NCBI GenBank assembly: GCA_905250075.1
Contig: CAJNOP010000012.1
Span: 434,001-498,000, forward strand
DNA length: 64,000 bases
Direction of reading: 5' to 3'
From: Rotaria sp. Silwood1
Lineage: Eukaryota > Rotifera > Eurotatoria > Philodinida > Philodinidae
Shown: in pieces, positions 34,099 through 47,480 of the stretch
Position numbering within the stretch: position 1 is the first letter of the stretch
How the letters are laid out: every line of letters starts with the position of its first letter
Made by a program: the position numbers and the translations under genes
Notes under the pieces: generated by a model
Databases searched by the model: none
The model's input: the letters and a program-made list of their open reading frames with translations, nothing else
What the model was told of the DNA's origin: nothing

Positions 34099-37000
34099 TT
34101 ATGCATCAAGTTCAAGTCCGAAACCAACTTTATGCCCACCAGCATTCAAATTACGAGCTTCAAACAATGCTGATAAAGTCAATTTGACACCTAAACAATT
34201 AAATTATATAGAAAAATTTAATAGAAAAGACAAAATTCTATACCTGGTCGTAAAAGTTGTTGAAAGGAAAGACCAACTTGACAAATATTATTTACTTTTG
34301 CACCAACTACAGTTTGAGAATCAAGTTGATATTTTGATGCAAGTGCAAATCGTGTTTGATTTGAACCGGCTGTCCAAGCTAACTGTACACCAGTTTCAAG
34401 TCGATCATTGACACGTTGATAAACACTACCACCAACTTCATTACCATCATTCCTAGCAAATAAAATATCATAAAAAGTAATTTATTGTACATTATAAAAC
34501 ATATTCTTTTATTTTAGTGACGTGCTAACTAAGACAGAGAACATAAAATTTATCGTTATATTGATATTTATAAAGAGTTACTTGATTATTCTTTCTAAAA
34601 GTAAGAATTATGCTTTGTTATTTACATTTTATTTTTCATGTGTCGTTTATTTATTGACACAAATCTTTAATAAATATTTTCTGCTCTAAACTATCTTTTA
34701 TTTATTAAAATACAATTTAAACGAGTGTACAATCATTGTAATATAGTTTTATCCTGATGAATTGAGATAGCAGAGTACAGATACTTGAGACGTATCGAAT
34801 GTAAATATATATCACATTTGAAATTAAAAAATCAATTATTAAACACAAATATTTAGGTATTTTGAAGTCGTCACAGAAAGGCACATACAGAACGTGTCTC
34901 TCAAATGCCCAAATAGTGAAATATCTCAAGAGATCTTGATTAATTGAAGTCCTGTTTCAAATTTAACACTACTGCAAAAAAAAGTAATGGCATCTGTGGA
35001 AAAAATTCTATTGAATATTGGTAATAAAGGTTTTACTTGAGGACATATTTGAGCGAATTGCTATGATCATTTACATAAGATCAACACACTTTAACAAGTT
35101 TAGTGAAGGTTCTTTTCGAATAATCATTGATTAAAAACTTCATTGGCTCATCTACAATACTCTAAACATTGATTAGGATCGATCTTTAGCGATTAAATTT
35201 TGTTGAATATCGACAGCAAAAACAAAAATGCAATGAACTCATTAATTCATAGAAAAGGATGAGTTCTATATTTATCAGTCATGAAGAGGCTAAGATGATT
35301 CGAAACAAATGACCATCACGTGAAAAGCATGTATCGAATGAAATTCAATGTAATAAAGTATCACGAAAACATTCTTTAGTATCTTTTGTTAGAGCAAACA
35401 GGCGAAAAACATAGAAATAGCATGAACGACTAATCACTAGTATTATACAGATTTCTGTCCAACACTTTTTATCAACGAAATGAAAGATTATCAATTAATA
35501 CTTGAAAATATCAAAGTTCTTAAAAAGAATATCTAAGAATATGTTCATATAGATGATTTTATTTTACTGAAGCAGGATGTATTATATTTATGATATTCTA
35601 CATATTATTTCACGAGTCGCGTGTATTATAATATTCTCCGAAGTTCTATTTCAAGGATAGGATTTATTAAGCAAAACGCTTCTAATCATTCGATTGAGGT
35701 ATTGTATCTACGCTGAAGGAATTTTTATGATCATAGATCAAATATTTGCTGAAAAATAAATCTATTCTGTAGCCTTTTATTTAGAACCAACACTACTTTT
35801 GTAAGTTCTAAGTATAATTGAACCTTTTTATCGACAGTCGTAGATTTAAGAAATTTTTATTAAAAAATGGTTATCAATGCAGTTTCTTTCAAGCTAAAAT
35901 ATGAGCACTCATCTCTGTTTTAGTTTCATTATAGTAATATAATTTACATAAAGTGCAAAAATTTCTACCAAACATTAATTGATTTTCAAGGTTAATCGAT
36001 CGTCAAAGAATTAGTCTCCTATGTTTATTTTGTGTATTTTAAACAGCACTTTTTTTCTTCCATTATTCTTACGGAAGCGCAATTTTTATTTGCCTTGTCA
36101 CCATTCGCTCTTTATTTAGTTTCTTTTTTTTTTCTTTCCATTTTTCTTTCTGTACTTTTTTTTATGATTATTCTAATCATTGAATTAACTGACAAATAAG
36201 CTGTTGCATGTCTTTATTATTTCTAAAATAGGTTTCAACATATTGCTGTGCATTTCAGTAAACTTAGAAACTCTGATATTTATTATTTCCGAAAATTAGA
36301 ACTTGATCCGTTCACGCATTTTGTACAAGAATTGTGCTATTAAGAACATTCAAAAATCTATTCCAGCTATATAAATTTTAAGGAAGGTTTTGAAAAGTGG
36401 TAGTATTCTCTATATGTTGCTGTTATTATCGATCATCGACTGTTACATTGTATGAAAGGCTTCGTATATCATAACGGTTGACCACACAATAGCTAAAATC
36501 TGTAAGGGAAGTGGCAAAAGAGCCGAAAAATCTCTAAATAAAGTATTCGAATCGAAATCTAAAAGTCTTTGATGTCATTCATATAATAACACTTTCTAAA
36601 GTGTTTTAGAATTTTCTCATTACTCTAAGAAGGTGAAAAAAGTTTCAAAAATGTTTCATAATCAACTATTTTTCCAAACTTTGGTGTATTTTTTCACCGA
36701 TTTATTCGAAAATCATTTATTTTTACAAAATCATGCAACATGACTGTCAACAGTTTGTATAGATTCAATTTCAATAATCTTCATAGAATGTAATCTATCA
36801 AATACAGATTTCTTTTAAATTGGCCCAAACTATATTAACTTAATAAAATTTTTCATAATGCAAAAATTTTACACCAAAAAAAGAAAGACAATAAAAGTAT
36901 GTTAATAGAATAATAATAACAATCTCCTATTGTTTCTTTTTTTCATAAGATTCATTAATATAGCTGACAAAGAAGATCAGAAGACTTACAAACAACAGAT

Positions 37001-38388
37001 ACAGTCATATACATAAATGGTTTTGTATATATTAGTTGTCTTTTATTTAAAACAGTTATATGTTCGACATCAAAAATCAAGAAAAGATAGGACAATACGA
37101 ATAAATTCTGAAATAGTTTTTTTCTAGATCAAGGCCGAAACCAGAGCCATTAGAAAAGAACTTGCGGGAACTGAAGTCAATAATCTTAGTTCCGCATATC
37201 TCTAACCATGTCTATACTGTTCGTTACCTGTTTTCAATAAATTCATAGTAGTCTTATCAAAGTCTTTGACTCTTCCATATCCGAAAACGCTACCTAATTT
37301 AGTTTTTTTTTAAAAAATTATTTTAAATGTCATGATCACGTTCACGATGAGCATTTTGAACTTACATATTTGCATATAAAGTAAAATCTTTAGCTTTGAA
37401 ACCAACAGCAAAATTATTTTTTGTTAATAATGATCGTGCTGTATTGAAAACATATTGATAACCAGCTAACCAACCTTGATGACCCAAAACAATGGCTCCA
37501 TTAAGGATTGGACCAGCAGTATCGAAAACAACATTTGTTTCAACATGAGCTCGATCATGTGTATATGCTGTACGAAGTTCAGCTGTTTTTTTCCTAAAAT
37601 AAAAATATAAATATAAATCATTTTAATAACATTGATATGCATTTTATTTTTGTAACTTTCTCTAATTATATTATTTCCAGAAAAAAAAAAGAACAAAATA
37701 AAAATATTTTTACCAATATCGGTTGTTTCCCGAATGAGAATAAGATCCCGTTAGATGTAATTTTTTCAATTGTGTACGCACACGTATCTGAAGTTTGGCA
37801 GTGTAGCTGTAAATATGTTGTTGAGAAGATAAAACTAACTTTTTATTTTTATCCATTTAGAATATATTAAACGAAACAAATACCTCTGGGATGTAATATC
37901 TAAGGATAATGGACGGGTTTTCATACCAAAATGAATTCTCTCGTAGCTATTGCTATAAAGGTGTTTTTTTTTATCAAACGAAACAAAATATATGAAACAT
38001 TTGTTATTTTACCCGGTATTTGGTGTAAGACTTGCATCAAATACAATTTTAAATCCTTCAGCTAATCGATTATCAGCTGTTATTTCACATTTAAGTAAAT
38101 TATCTGTATTCCATTTTTCCAAAAATGTTAAACCATATTCAGGAACAACATATTTTGTTTCGAGACTACCAGCTGTTTTTGATGTTTCAGTATTATGTTC
38201 ACCAATAACATTAAAATTAACTCCATTAGCAGTACGAGTTTTAACATCAAGTTTGAATACATTAAAAACTATGAAAAATATTTAAGATAAATATATATTC
38301 AATTAAAAATAATAGATATCATACAGTAGCCTTTATTAAAGATATCAGAAACTTGTTTGTTAAGATCAGAAAATTTTGGTGGAGCCAT
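34099..38388 (-). CDS. VDAC: Voltage-dependent anion channel (mitochondrial porin)
   Basis: Outer-membrane beta-barrel that passes metabolites and ATP. Core exons 38388-38325, 38268-38013, 37593-37366, 34452-34244 and 34190-34099 join in phase and give 282 residues, matching the usual 283. The N-terminal helix is [20 protein letters not shown]. Strand motifs include [20 protein letters not shown] (with the conserved membrane-facing Glu at 72), [57 protein letters not shown] and the end [13 protein letters not shown]. Between core exons 2 and 3 lie two further open segments with splice sites (37952-37884 and 37806-37714; 69 and 93 nt, both phase 2) that could add 54 residues; they are treated as optional cassette exons. 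The intron 34453-37365 is 2.9 kb, unusually long here. Confidence 0.95.
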
Positions 38389-40830
38389 TTTATGTGAATT
38401 TAATATGTGGTAAAAAAAAGTACCGTGTAAAGAAAGAAAAACAACAGATGAAAGCAAACAGAAAGAACCAATATTTCTCAAAACATCGATCGTCGACTGA
38501 TCTGAATTTGTGGATTGGTCACGGTTCAACCAATAAATAAATAATTGCTTAGATGGACATACGATCATATCTTCACTATCGAATATTTCGATTTTCTTTT
38601 CTGATATCTATTAAATGCATATTCATAAGAAATTTTTGATAATTATTATAAAATATTAAACTGTCATTAATCATGGAGGTTGTTACTCAGTTTAGTTACA
38701 ATCTCATGGTATAAATATTTTGCATATACTGTTTGAATAGGAGATAAGCTAAGCTTATTACTCATAAATGAGAAGCAGTCAACATTTGTCTGTTATTATA
38801 TGAAACGAAATTTTGAAAATTAGGCATGTTCATCCTAAGTTGCTAATTTAGAAATGAACTGGATAATTTGATGTATTAATATAAATAAAAGATGGAACGC
38901 AAAAAAAAGAGCATCGATTAGTTGGCAATAAAGAACTGATATTTGTTACAATTTAATTTTGACAAATATTATAAAACTATGTAGTTTCAAGTAACATTAT
39001 ATTGATAACTTACAAATTTTAAAAAGATTAAGTAAAACATGAAACTTTGAATATATTTCACTTGCCAAAAAAAAACTTAAGTATTTGTGCTTAAGAAGGA
39101 ACTCTTTCGCTTGATAATCTCTGTTTGATTGATCATAGATAGGGTTCATAGTATAGATAAAAATTCTGGAAGAATTCGTGCCAGTAGACCTTTCTTCGCG
39201 AATTATGATCATTTTACGAAACGTTCAGCCGATTGCAGTCTATCATTTAAACAAATCTCAATAAGGATTTTCGCCCTGAAATTCTCTAACAGTGGCTCTC
39301 GTGGTCCTTATAGTACCCTAAAAGTGTCAGTTTAAATGGATGATTTCTTCTTAAACAATCATATGCCTAATAAGTGAATTATTTTTGAAGATCTTTTATA
39401 GAAACCATGACAGCTATTGTTAGAGCGACTTTCAAGGCAAATCTCTTTGTTACGATTTTTCTTGTGATATCCTATAATAGACCGAAAGTTTAGTAATATG
39501 GTTATAACTCGAGGAGAAACATCTAATGACAGGAGCCCTTTTACGACTTTTATCTATACTATGAGTACTCAAACGGAGATTATCAGTTAGATGAGTTCTT
39601 TCGTTACTTAAGTGAAGGAAAACTTGGTTTTTAATGCAAAATAAATGTTGTTTGATGATAGTCGTTCCAAAGCAATTGATGAGATTTGTATGATTTATAT
39701 AAACTCATGAAAATTCATATATACCATTTCAAAATTTTCAAATATTGATAAATCTTCAAATAAATACATATGTATAGTTTGAACGATGTGCACACAACGG
39801 CTCCGATAGGCATGTAATTCGTATATATATTTTATTCAAGTTGTTCTATCTTAAGTCTATCAGCAACAAATCAATAAGATAATGACCTGCGGCCAAAGTC
39901 CACCAATGGTGCTGTAGGTCAATCATGTCTTTTTATCTTATTATTCTGAAGATAATTGTGAATTAATCTGTATTTTCTTTCCATAAGTCGTACGATTATT
40001 CTTCTCATTTCGAAAGTGAAATAGAACAACCTTTCAAATGATAGAACGCAATAAATGCTTTGTTTATATGACAGGATTAGTAGCAATCATAGATCGAATC
40101 TAATTGGTAATCATAACAAATTTCTGTCCTTCTAATAAAGAAAGAAACGATTGAAATTATCAGATGATCATTGAAATCTATTCATTCGAATCGTCAAGGT
40201 AGTATTATTTATAATGTAGATAAATGTGATCAAAGTCGCAACAGGTTTTTTTTTCCTACTAGCACATACAAGTCAAGTACAAAATGGACTGGTTATCATG
40301 AGCTATTCGTATTTGATTGTATTTTATTTGACACATTCTTTTCCTTTTACACATCATCAAATGAACATTTTTTTCTCGTATTACTTTTTTCATACTGCTT
40401 CATTTTACCAATGTGATGATTATCATAATGATGATAGTGAATGGTTTGTCTTTGCTTTTTTCTCTACATATCCATATGTATGTGATGTTCAGTCGTGCAT
40501 GACAAATTTTTTGTTCAACATTCTCATATGAAACCCGAAATAGAAAACAAATCGACACTGATGTCAACCTACTTACGACGGTTAAAAGAAAGAGAGAGAC
40601 AGAAAGCAAAAAAAAAATTGAATAAGACACACACACATACTGTTGAAGATATTCGTTTGTATACTGACACTTTCATCACATAACCATTAACCCAACGACC
40701 GAATATATAGTATATACGCATCAAAATGATTAATGAAGGTGTCCATTTTTGCTCGATGATGTGTACTCTAGCTTCTTAGTAAGAAAAGTGAACACGAAGT
40801 ATATCGATCATCAAAAGCAAAAAAAAAATT
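38389..40830. other. Intergenic with one repeat element
   Basis: No gene seen apart from repeat element E copy 2 at 39091-39612. Open frames near 40171-40531 are overlapping, hydrophobic or Phe-rich and lack motifs. The sides hold the VDAC promoter and the promoter of the gene starting at 40831. Confidence 0.5.
39091..39612. repeat. Repeat element E, copy 2 (terminal inverted repeats)
   Basis: The ends are inverted repeats of about 70 nt with small indels: left cttaagaaggaactctttcg and gataatctctgtttga match the complement of the right end (cttaag at 39607-39612, cggagattatcag). It aligns with 25838-26460 without the MITE found there. The end sequence contains TTAA on both sides, which might be part of the terminus or a target duplication. 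It is non-coding. Confidence 0.78.
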
Positions 40831-43199
40831 ATGTTTCAGCAACCATTTTATCCTCGTCAACAAGCTTTTCCTAATAATCGGGGTCCAACAAATCATTTTA
40901 TGCCATCTCGTCCATTCGTGTATCGTCCTAATGGTCCTATACTCAATCAAAGTACACATAATTTTAATTTTACACGTGATTTTGAACGTTTTCCAATGTT
41001 CAATCATGGTTTTACTTCAATACCAACAGGAAATCATCCATTCTGTGATCCTAGTAATCAACAATTTGAACAACAACGATGGAGACAAAATACGCCTCGC
41101 GCTCAACAACAACAGCAACAGCAAAATCGTCGAGCATCAGCTTTTCATTTTCGAGATAAATCAACATCGTACTTTGTGACTGATCCAATTATAACTAAGG
41201 ATGATCGTATAACCGTAATAGAAATGTTTACTTCTATTTATTTATTTATTTATGTTTTTTTTGTCTCTTCTTTAGATTCAATTTACAAAGGTTCATATTG
41301 GACCAAATGGTGATCAACAACGTGTATTTGTTGAACAAGAATTTAGTAACGAAAAGGAATTAAATAGATTTGTTCGAAATTTAAGGCATAATTTCGAAAA
41401 AACATATAATAATTGTTCATCGGATCAGAATAGTACTAATACAGATGAAAGTAATTGTACAGATAACAAAAAGCCAGGGTAAGATTTTCAATTACAATTT
41501 TTTATTATTAATCTCATGAGAAAGAGATTAAGAATACATTGTTCTGTTATTTCGTGACCAAAATCTGACCGTTGTCTAATCTGAATTCGTATCTATCTAC
41601 GGAGTACATTTTGGGATTCGATTGCTTCATGAAAAAATTTGTATAAACACTCCGCACTTCTCCAGCCTTGAACATCCGATAGCCTTGAAGCTTTATTCAT
41701 ATAGGTGATACGATGTTTGAGATGAGTACAAAAATATTGTTCTGCTGATTCTTGGTAGCTCTTAAAAAAAGGAACATGAGTTTTAAGAGTACTTTCGATA
41801 TTGTGGTTTTTCTATTCGAACGATAAAAAATAAGATCTATACCTGCAAAGAGTGTTTAGTGCCAAAAGAAAAATTTTAGCCCGTTCGAACATAGTATGTC
41901 AGAGAAAACTGGAACCATTATGATTTCAGTATTTCATAGAAAATAGCATCTGAGACTTTTGAATGTATGATAATTTTTGCTATGTTCATCAATATGTACG
42001 TGTCCAAAAAACTTCAAATGTTTTTGATGAATCATTCTTCAGTAACTTGGGCAAGACAGTATCCTTAAACTATTTTTTGGACAAGAAAAAATAAATTGAT
42101 ATTTTTAGTGTTGTTGTCATTGAAGAACCCGACGAAGAACCTAAAATTTATCAACAACAAGTTTATAATGCAAATATTGAAACAAAACGAGCTACAGCAT
42201 CTATAATTACTCCACCAATATCACCACCAACAATGGAATCTGTACCTCAACCAACACTTGAAGATTATTCTCAATCATCAATTCGTGAACATCGTCGTAC
42301 ACAAAATATATCGCCATCAATTTCTCAAATATCATCAGTATCAACAGCACGTTCACATCGACGTCATAAAAATAAAATGAAATATCGTCGACAACATATC
42401 GATAATCGAGAAGAACCAAAATTATCACAACGACTTTCAAGATCAAGTTTTGCACGTCAATATCCATCCACACCAGTGCCACCACGTTTTCAACAAAGAT
42501 TTTTTCCTAGAGATAATGATCCTCGGATGAAAAATCCTTTTACTATACCAACAAATCCAAATTTTCAATGGGTATTTAAATATAATTGCTATTAAATAAA
42601 AACTATTGTTTTGTTTTCTTTTTCATATCAAGAAATTCAATCAACCAGGATTTTCAAAAACTCGTTCACGTTCATATATGCCACCGATGAATGATCATTT
42701 TTCAGTTCCACCACCAACACCACCACGTTTTCAACGTCCAATGAATCCATTTGTTCAATCAATGCATTCATCAAAATTTGCTCAACATCGTCATAAAGAT
42801 TTTCATCTACCACCATCACCTTCAAAGATTCATCGTTCACAACGTCGAAAACCTAATCAACCAACAACAATAACAGAAAATCATATCTATCCACATCATG
42901 AACAACAACAACCACGTGTCCAACGTACAAAATCAGAATGTCGAACTTTTGAAAAACAACAACAACAACGTCATAGAAGTCGAAGTTCAACAAATCATTT
43001 TCAAAATTTTTCTCCATTACAACAACCACCTATTATTCAAAGGCATTTTACACCATTTCGTTCACCACCTGTTGTATTACCATCAGTAAATATGACAACA
43101 ACATCACTTTTTCATCCAAATCAAAGAAGACAATTTGGGCATATGCAAACACAAATACGTTTAATAAATCCTTTTCGTTTAAGTACAAATCGTTTTTAG
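40831..43199 (+). CDS. Unrecognised Gln/Pro/Arg-rich low-complexity protein, four exons
   Basis: Exons 40831-41214, 41276-41478, 42109-42571 and 42633-43199 join in phase (0, 2, 0) and give 538 residues. The N-terminus is Phe/Pro/Gln/Asn-rich (MFQQPFYPRQQAFPNNRGP) and includes a Gln run. Exon 2 holds the only ordered-looking part: IQFTKVHIGPNGDQQRVFVE followed by QEFSNEKELNRFVRNLRHNF, a possible beta-hairpin plus amphipathic helix. The rest is Pro/Arg/Ser/His-rich with short repeats of the type VPPRFQQRFFP and PPPTPPRFQRPMNPF. No membrane or signal segment is seen. It could be an RNA-associated or scaffold protein (inference). The stop TAG (43197-43199) overlaps the stop codon of the opposing collagen gene. 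The 630 nt intron 41479-42108 shows nothing recognised. Confidence 0.8.
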
Positions 43200-45974
43200 T
43201 GTCTATAATAGTTTCGTTTCTCACAATTTGTTTCAATACATAAAATTCCCATATTTGAATCGCTAATTGAACAAGGCCACATATATTCATGATGAAATAA
43301 ACCATGCATACCATTTAGTAAACGACTTGCAATACCGGATATACTTGAATTTTTACGACTCCAATCGAGGCCTAATTAAAAAAGAAAAAGAAAAATGAGT
43401 TAAGAAAGAGAGAAATATTTCATAATTACAAGTATTGCTTGATGCTGTACCATTGGGAAGGCTACCATGCCACCAATAATCAAATCTATAAAACATAGAA
43501 GCAAGAGATATTCGAACGATCAACATGGATAATGAAGTATGACCGAAACGAACAGTACCATACAAAAAAAATTAAACAGTAACAAGAGTTAATACTCATA
43601 CGAAAGAAAATTTTCTCATAGAGACAGAACTTAACTAGACGATTGACTAATGAAAAGCTTCTCAATCAGTATTGATCAAAATACTTCATCTTTTACATGT
43701 TTGAACATGCAAATAACATTAGTATTAAAGATATAAGTGAACAAAAATTGATCCGACACAATGACCTTTACTAAATATTAAAAGAATTTTCTCGATTTGT
43801 CTGCATTGATTTATATTCAAAATGTCTTTAATAAAAACATCAAAACTCACTCTGGTTTACATCCTTTTACATCCAAAATTACACTTTTTGGTGGTTTTCG
43901 TTCAAAAATTTCTTCAAATGTATCAAACAAAATTTGTCCCTTCACAATTAAAAAAAGAAGTTTATGAATATAAAAAATTTAAAGAAACAAAAAAAAAGAT
44001 GTCAACAACAAAAACTTACATTCATATTAATAATTTTTGCATTCATACAAACACCATCAAATAAATTTGCTAACCATTGTGTACTTGATGACATAAATGC
44101 TCGATAAAAACCTTTTAAACGATGATGTTCCGAGACACGTTCACATAAACCATCATAATCAGATAGTTTTGAACAAAATTTATTTGGACGATTTGGACTA
44201 CACATTCTACGTGTATGAGGTCCCAATGCAAATATGTGAAGCTAAAATTTATATACATTTATTATCTAATGAGAAATATCCTTCAATTGATTTGAAGTCG
44301 CGGTTATATGCATCATGTAGATTCAAATGAGCTATGAATACTCGAAAGAGTATTCATGTCCTTGGCTTATTGCTGTGGAGATATTAAACTTTTTACAGTA
44401 TTCTTTGAACCAATGTCGTTGTAACAGAAAAACTGATTTTTCGAGTTTTGAGTTGAAAATTTACATAGACACCGGCCGTTACGAGAATAGTTTTAGATTT
44501 TTTGATTTGCTTCTATCTTGAAATAAGGACATCAAATCTGCTGATATATATGAATGATGTAACAGATACATTATTACTGCAATTGTATCTTAGGAGAGCA
44601 ATAGCAACAACATTTGAAACATATACAAGAAAAACCTATTCTCATTAAGACCTGTCTCTATGCAAAGTTTCAAGTGTAAATTGAAAAATCGATTTTTCTG
44701 TTATCATGGTCTCTACTGAAACAATACGCTACTAGTGTAGTATCTCTGGAGCAATAAGCTAAATACGACAACTATTTTCAAAATATTCATGATTCACTTG
44801 GATCTACAGAATGCACATAGTTCCGATTCAAAGTGATTGAGCAATTGAAGAATTTCTCTCCTATGTTGAACAATAAATGGAAATACTTACTCTTGAACAT
44901 GGAAGTGTAATTGTGCATTTCTAGAAAAATTTCAATAATGCTCCATAGTTTTATATTTACAAAAAAAGAAAACGAATTCCTACTGGTTTCGGAATAGATA
45001 CTGTTGTTGGTAATACTTGTTCTCGTAAAGGAATAGCATGCTAGAAAGTAAATAACTAAATTAAGTAAACTTATTTAAAACGTTATACTTCAGTCTCTAA
45101 TCCTAATGGTACTAATCTTCGATGAATTCGAATAAGCACACTTTGTAAACGACCATGTTCATTAACAATATGAACATATGTATGATCCGGATAATCATGA
45201 TATGCATCCATTGCTGCTTTTATTGTCGGAAATACTCGTATATTTAACTATAAAATAGATAATTATTTCATTAATCAAACTGAAATAATGCAAACTTGTG
45301 TCGATTGTTGACAGTTTGATATACAAGATGTACCAGCATCACCTTTATCACCTTTGTCTCCTTTCAATCGCATGTACTAAAATACAATCATAAACATCAT
45401 AGTTTGCTTGTATCTTTTTTTATTATTTATACCATATTATAGTCAATAGGAAATTGATTTAATCTTGTTGACACTGTGGTTGTTATTGTTATTGATGATG
45501 ATGCGAAACATGTACAAGAAGTCTGTCGAGCATTTTGATTGGCTATTTGCTGTAATAAAGTTATGTTATTATTTTCACATATGGAAAGTTATTATACTTT
45601 TGTATCGATAATTAATTGACGAATTGATTGAGCAAGATGTTGTAACTGTATGTGAGAGCCAAGACAATCATTTGTATGTAAATTTTCTCTCGAAATACAA
45701 GCTATAGATCAACTATTTCAAAAATTGAATGAGATATTAATTGATCTTACTTTCTGGGCAAATACCTGAATCACCTTTTTCACCACGTTCACCCTTAAAA
45801 TGAAATAATTGAAATGTTTTGTTTTGTTTTGTTTTTTATTAACTTATACCTTCTCACATCGACATGAAGGGAGGTACGTCTAATAGACAAGAAAAAACAA
45901 CAAGTTTTAACAATGTTTATTTTCTTTCAACTTACACGAGATTTGGCTTCAGTGAAAGCATTTATCGATATTCC
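43196..45974 (-). CDS. Multiplexin-like collagen (type XV/XVIII) with trimerisation and endostatin domains
   Basis: Extracellular matrix protein. Thirteen exons can be joined in phase: 45974-45936 (least certain), 45879-45850, 45793-45751, 45701-45598, 45549-45433, 45376-45296, 45247-45089, 45040-44984, 44920-44891, 44241-44020, 43939-43851, 43485-43430 and 43371-43196, about 400 residues. Gly-X-Y is limited to two tiny runs, KGERGEKGDSG and KGDKGDKGDAG. LNIRVFPTIKAAMDAYHDYP to QSVLIRIHRR matches the XV/XVIII trimerisation domain. The endostatin domain follows: LHIFALGPHTRR, KGFYRAFMSSSTQWL, KIINMN/GQILFDTFEEIF, WWHGSLPNGTASSNTC, SGIASRLLNG and ILCIETNC. The last exon ends at 43196, overlapping the stop of the plus-strand gene by 4 nt. 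The N-terminal signal or anchor exons were not found. Confidence 0.9.
44266..44866. repeat. Inverted-repeat element F in a collagen-gene intron
   Basis: The ends of this segment, inside the intron 44242-44890, are inverted repeats over about 75 nt: aatgagaaatatccttcaat, then ttatatgcatcatgtagatt on the left correspond to the complement of aattgaagaatttctctcct and tctacagaatgcacatag on the right. The centre is unique and non-coding. Confidence 0.7.
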
Positions 45975-47480
45975 CTATAACATACAAACAAAGATAATTG
46001 TCAAGTTTGTATATCGTCATAGGCTTCGAGCTAAACATATAAGATTAAGCTGTTTGATTACAACATCAAAACATATAAATAAAAGAATTGGAATCGCCCA
46101 ACGACATGTTATATAAACAATTCATTCTTTATTTATTAATACAATCACACATTATGAAAACATGAAAAATTAGAAGATAATGCTTTCTATGCTATCTTTA
46201 TATGAACCTATGATTATTTGTAAGTACATAGGCCAAAAATAATAAAAATTATATTCAAAATAGCTTCAAAATAGAATCAAAATTACCTGACACAGAATAA
46301 TTACAGTAAATAAACTGAACATTGATAAAACTGAGATAATAGATCAAAAATTTGATATACAAGATATGTATTTCTATTCAAATATTGTAGTAATATTATG
46401 TGAACGAGAAAGTTATTCTTACTGGTACAGATATATGAACAGAGAAAAGAAAGATCAGCTACTGCGAAGAGCAAGAAACTAATGATTCGATTGTTGTACA
46501 CCAGTTATTCTAATAAAAGAATGAAGGCATAATCTTCCATTACTAATGTTTATTTATAACGAGAAAAAGACATACATCGACAATCTCTAGCATTTGAGAA
46601 ATAGATATATGACAATAGTGGTAAACATTGTACTAGGTTTCTTGTAACTATTGTTTTGATGAAAGAGAAAACACATACGGCGAGCTTGCAAAAAATTAGC
46701 AAAAAAGAGAAAGGGCATTAACAAAAATCCCTTTGATTTGTCGAAAACACATATCAGGATGACCCCCACATGGTGTGAATGCATAGTTTAGACATGAAAT
46801 AATTAATCTTCTGAAGTTCTTTGATCGATGGAATAATAATGGTACAAAAAAGAGCTTACCAACGTAAATATAACTACACTCAGATATGAATAAAATAATG
46901 GGATTTTCTCATTTCCAGCAATACCTTCAGAACCATTAATCAATATCAGAAGTTTTTATTAGTTGACATGCATAATAGACTATTTGAAGGCCTTCTTTTA
47001 GAATTCGACTTAATTATTAAATAAAGAAGTCATGATTATTATTATTATTATTATCATGAGAAAAATTTTTTCGAAGAGTTGTAACAACAATTTATTTGAG
47101 ATTATGAAGTATTAGATTGTTTCATGATTTTACTCAATTAACTACAAAACAAGAAAAAAAAAACTACGTAGAAAAAGCAATTTTCTTTATTTTATTATAG
47201 TGAATGTCAAGAAAAAAATTTATTCTCATAGTAACCACTTAGTTATGTCCTTGTTTTTTTTTTCTTAAAAAACAAATCGTATAATGTTAGTTAAAGGTAT
47301 TAATTAAGCTTTTTTTTTTATTTTCATTGTTTGTAGAACAAATAGAAAAATAAAAGAGACAGACAAACGCACACAAACACAAGCACACATGAGTAAAATT
47401 TGTCTTTTTTTGAAAAGATAATGATATATATATGTATATATTGCACAATAAGCGAAAAAGTTTTTCTTTTTATTTTGAAT
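45975..47480. other. Region upstream of the collagen gene, downstream of the DLGAP gene
   Basis: The missing 5' exons of the collagen gene should lie here. A hydrophobic open stretch on the minus strand near 46110-46060 (WAIPILLFICFDVV) could be its signal or anchor segment, but start and splice sites are not clear. An ATT/ATG-rich simple tract lies at about 47034-47056, and a short TA run near 47430. Confidence 0.4.

Noticed and set aside
39091-39612. PiggyBac-type TTAA target duplication at the ends of repeat E
   Set aside because: TTAA occurs at both ends but within the inverted repeat itself, and no CCC-type termini are seen; copy 1 does not confirm it.
42207-42840. Minus-strand ORFs rich in Val, Leu and Asp opposite the Gln/Pro-rich gene
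   Set aside because: They are antisense shadows of exons 3 and 4 of the plus-strand gene.
46850-46935. Minus-strand open stretch ending at a GTAAGC donor, with a hydrophobic segment (LSVVIFTL)
   Set aside because: Considered as the first collagen exon, but it has no start codon or acceptor in frame and no phase-matched partner.
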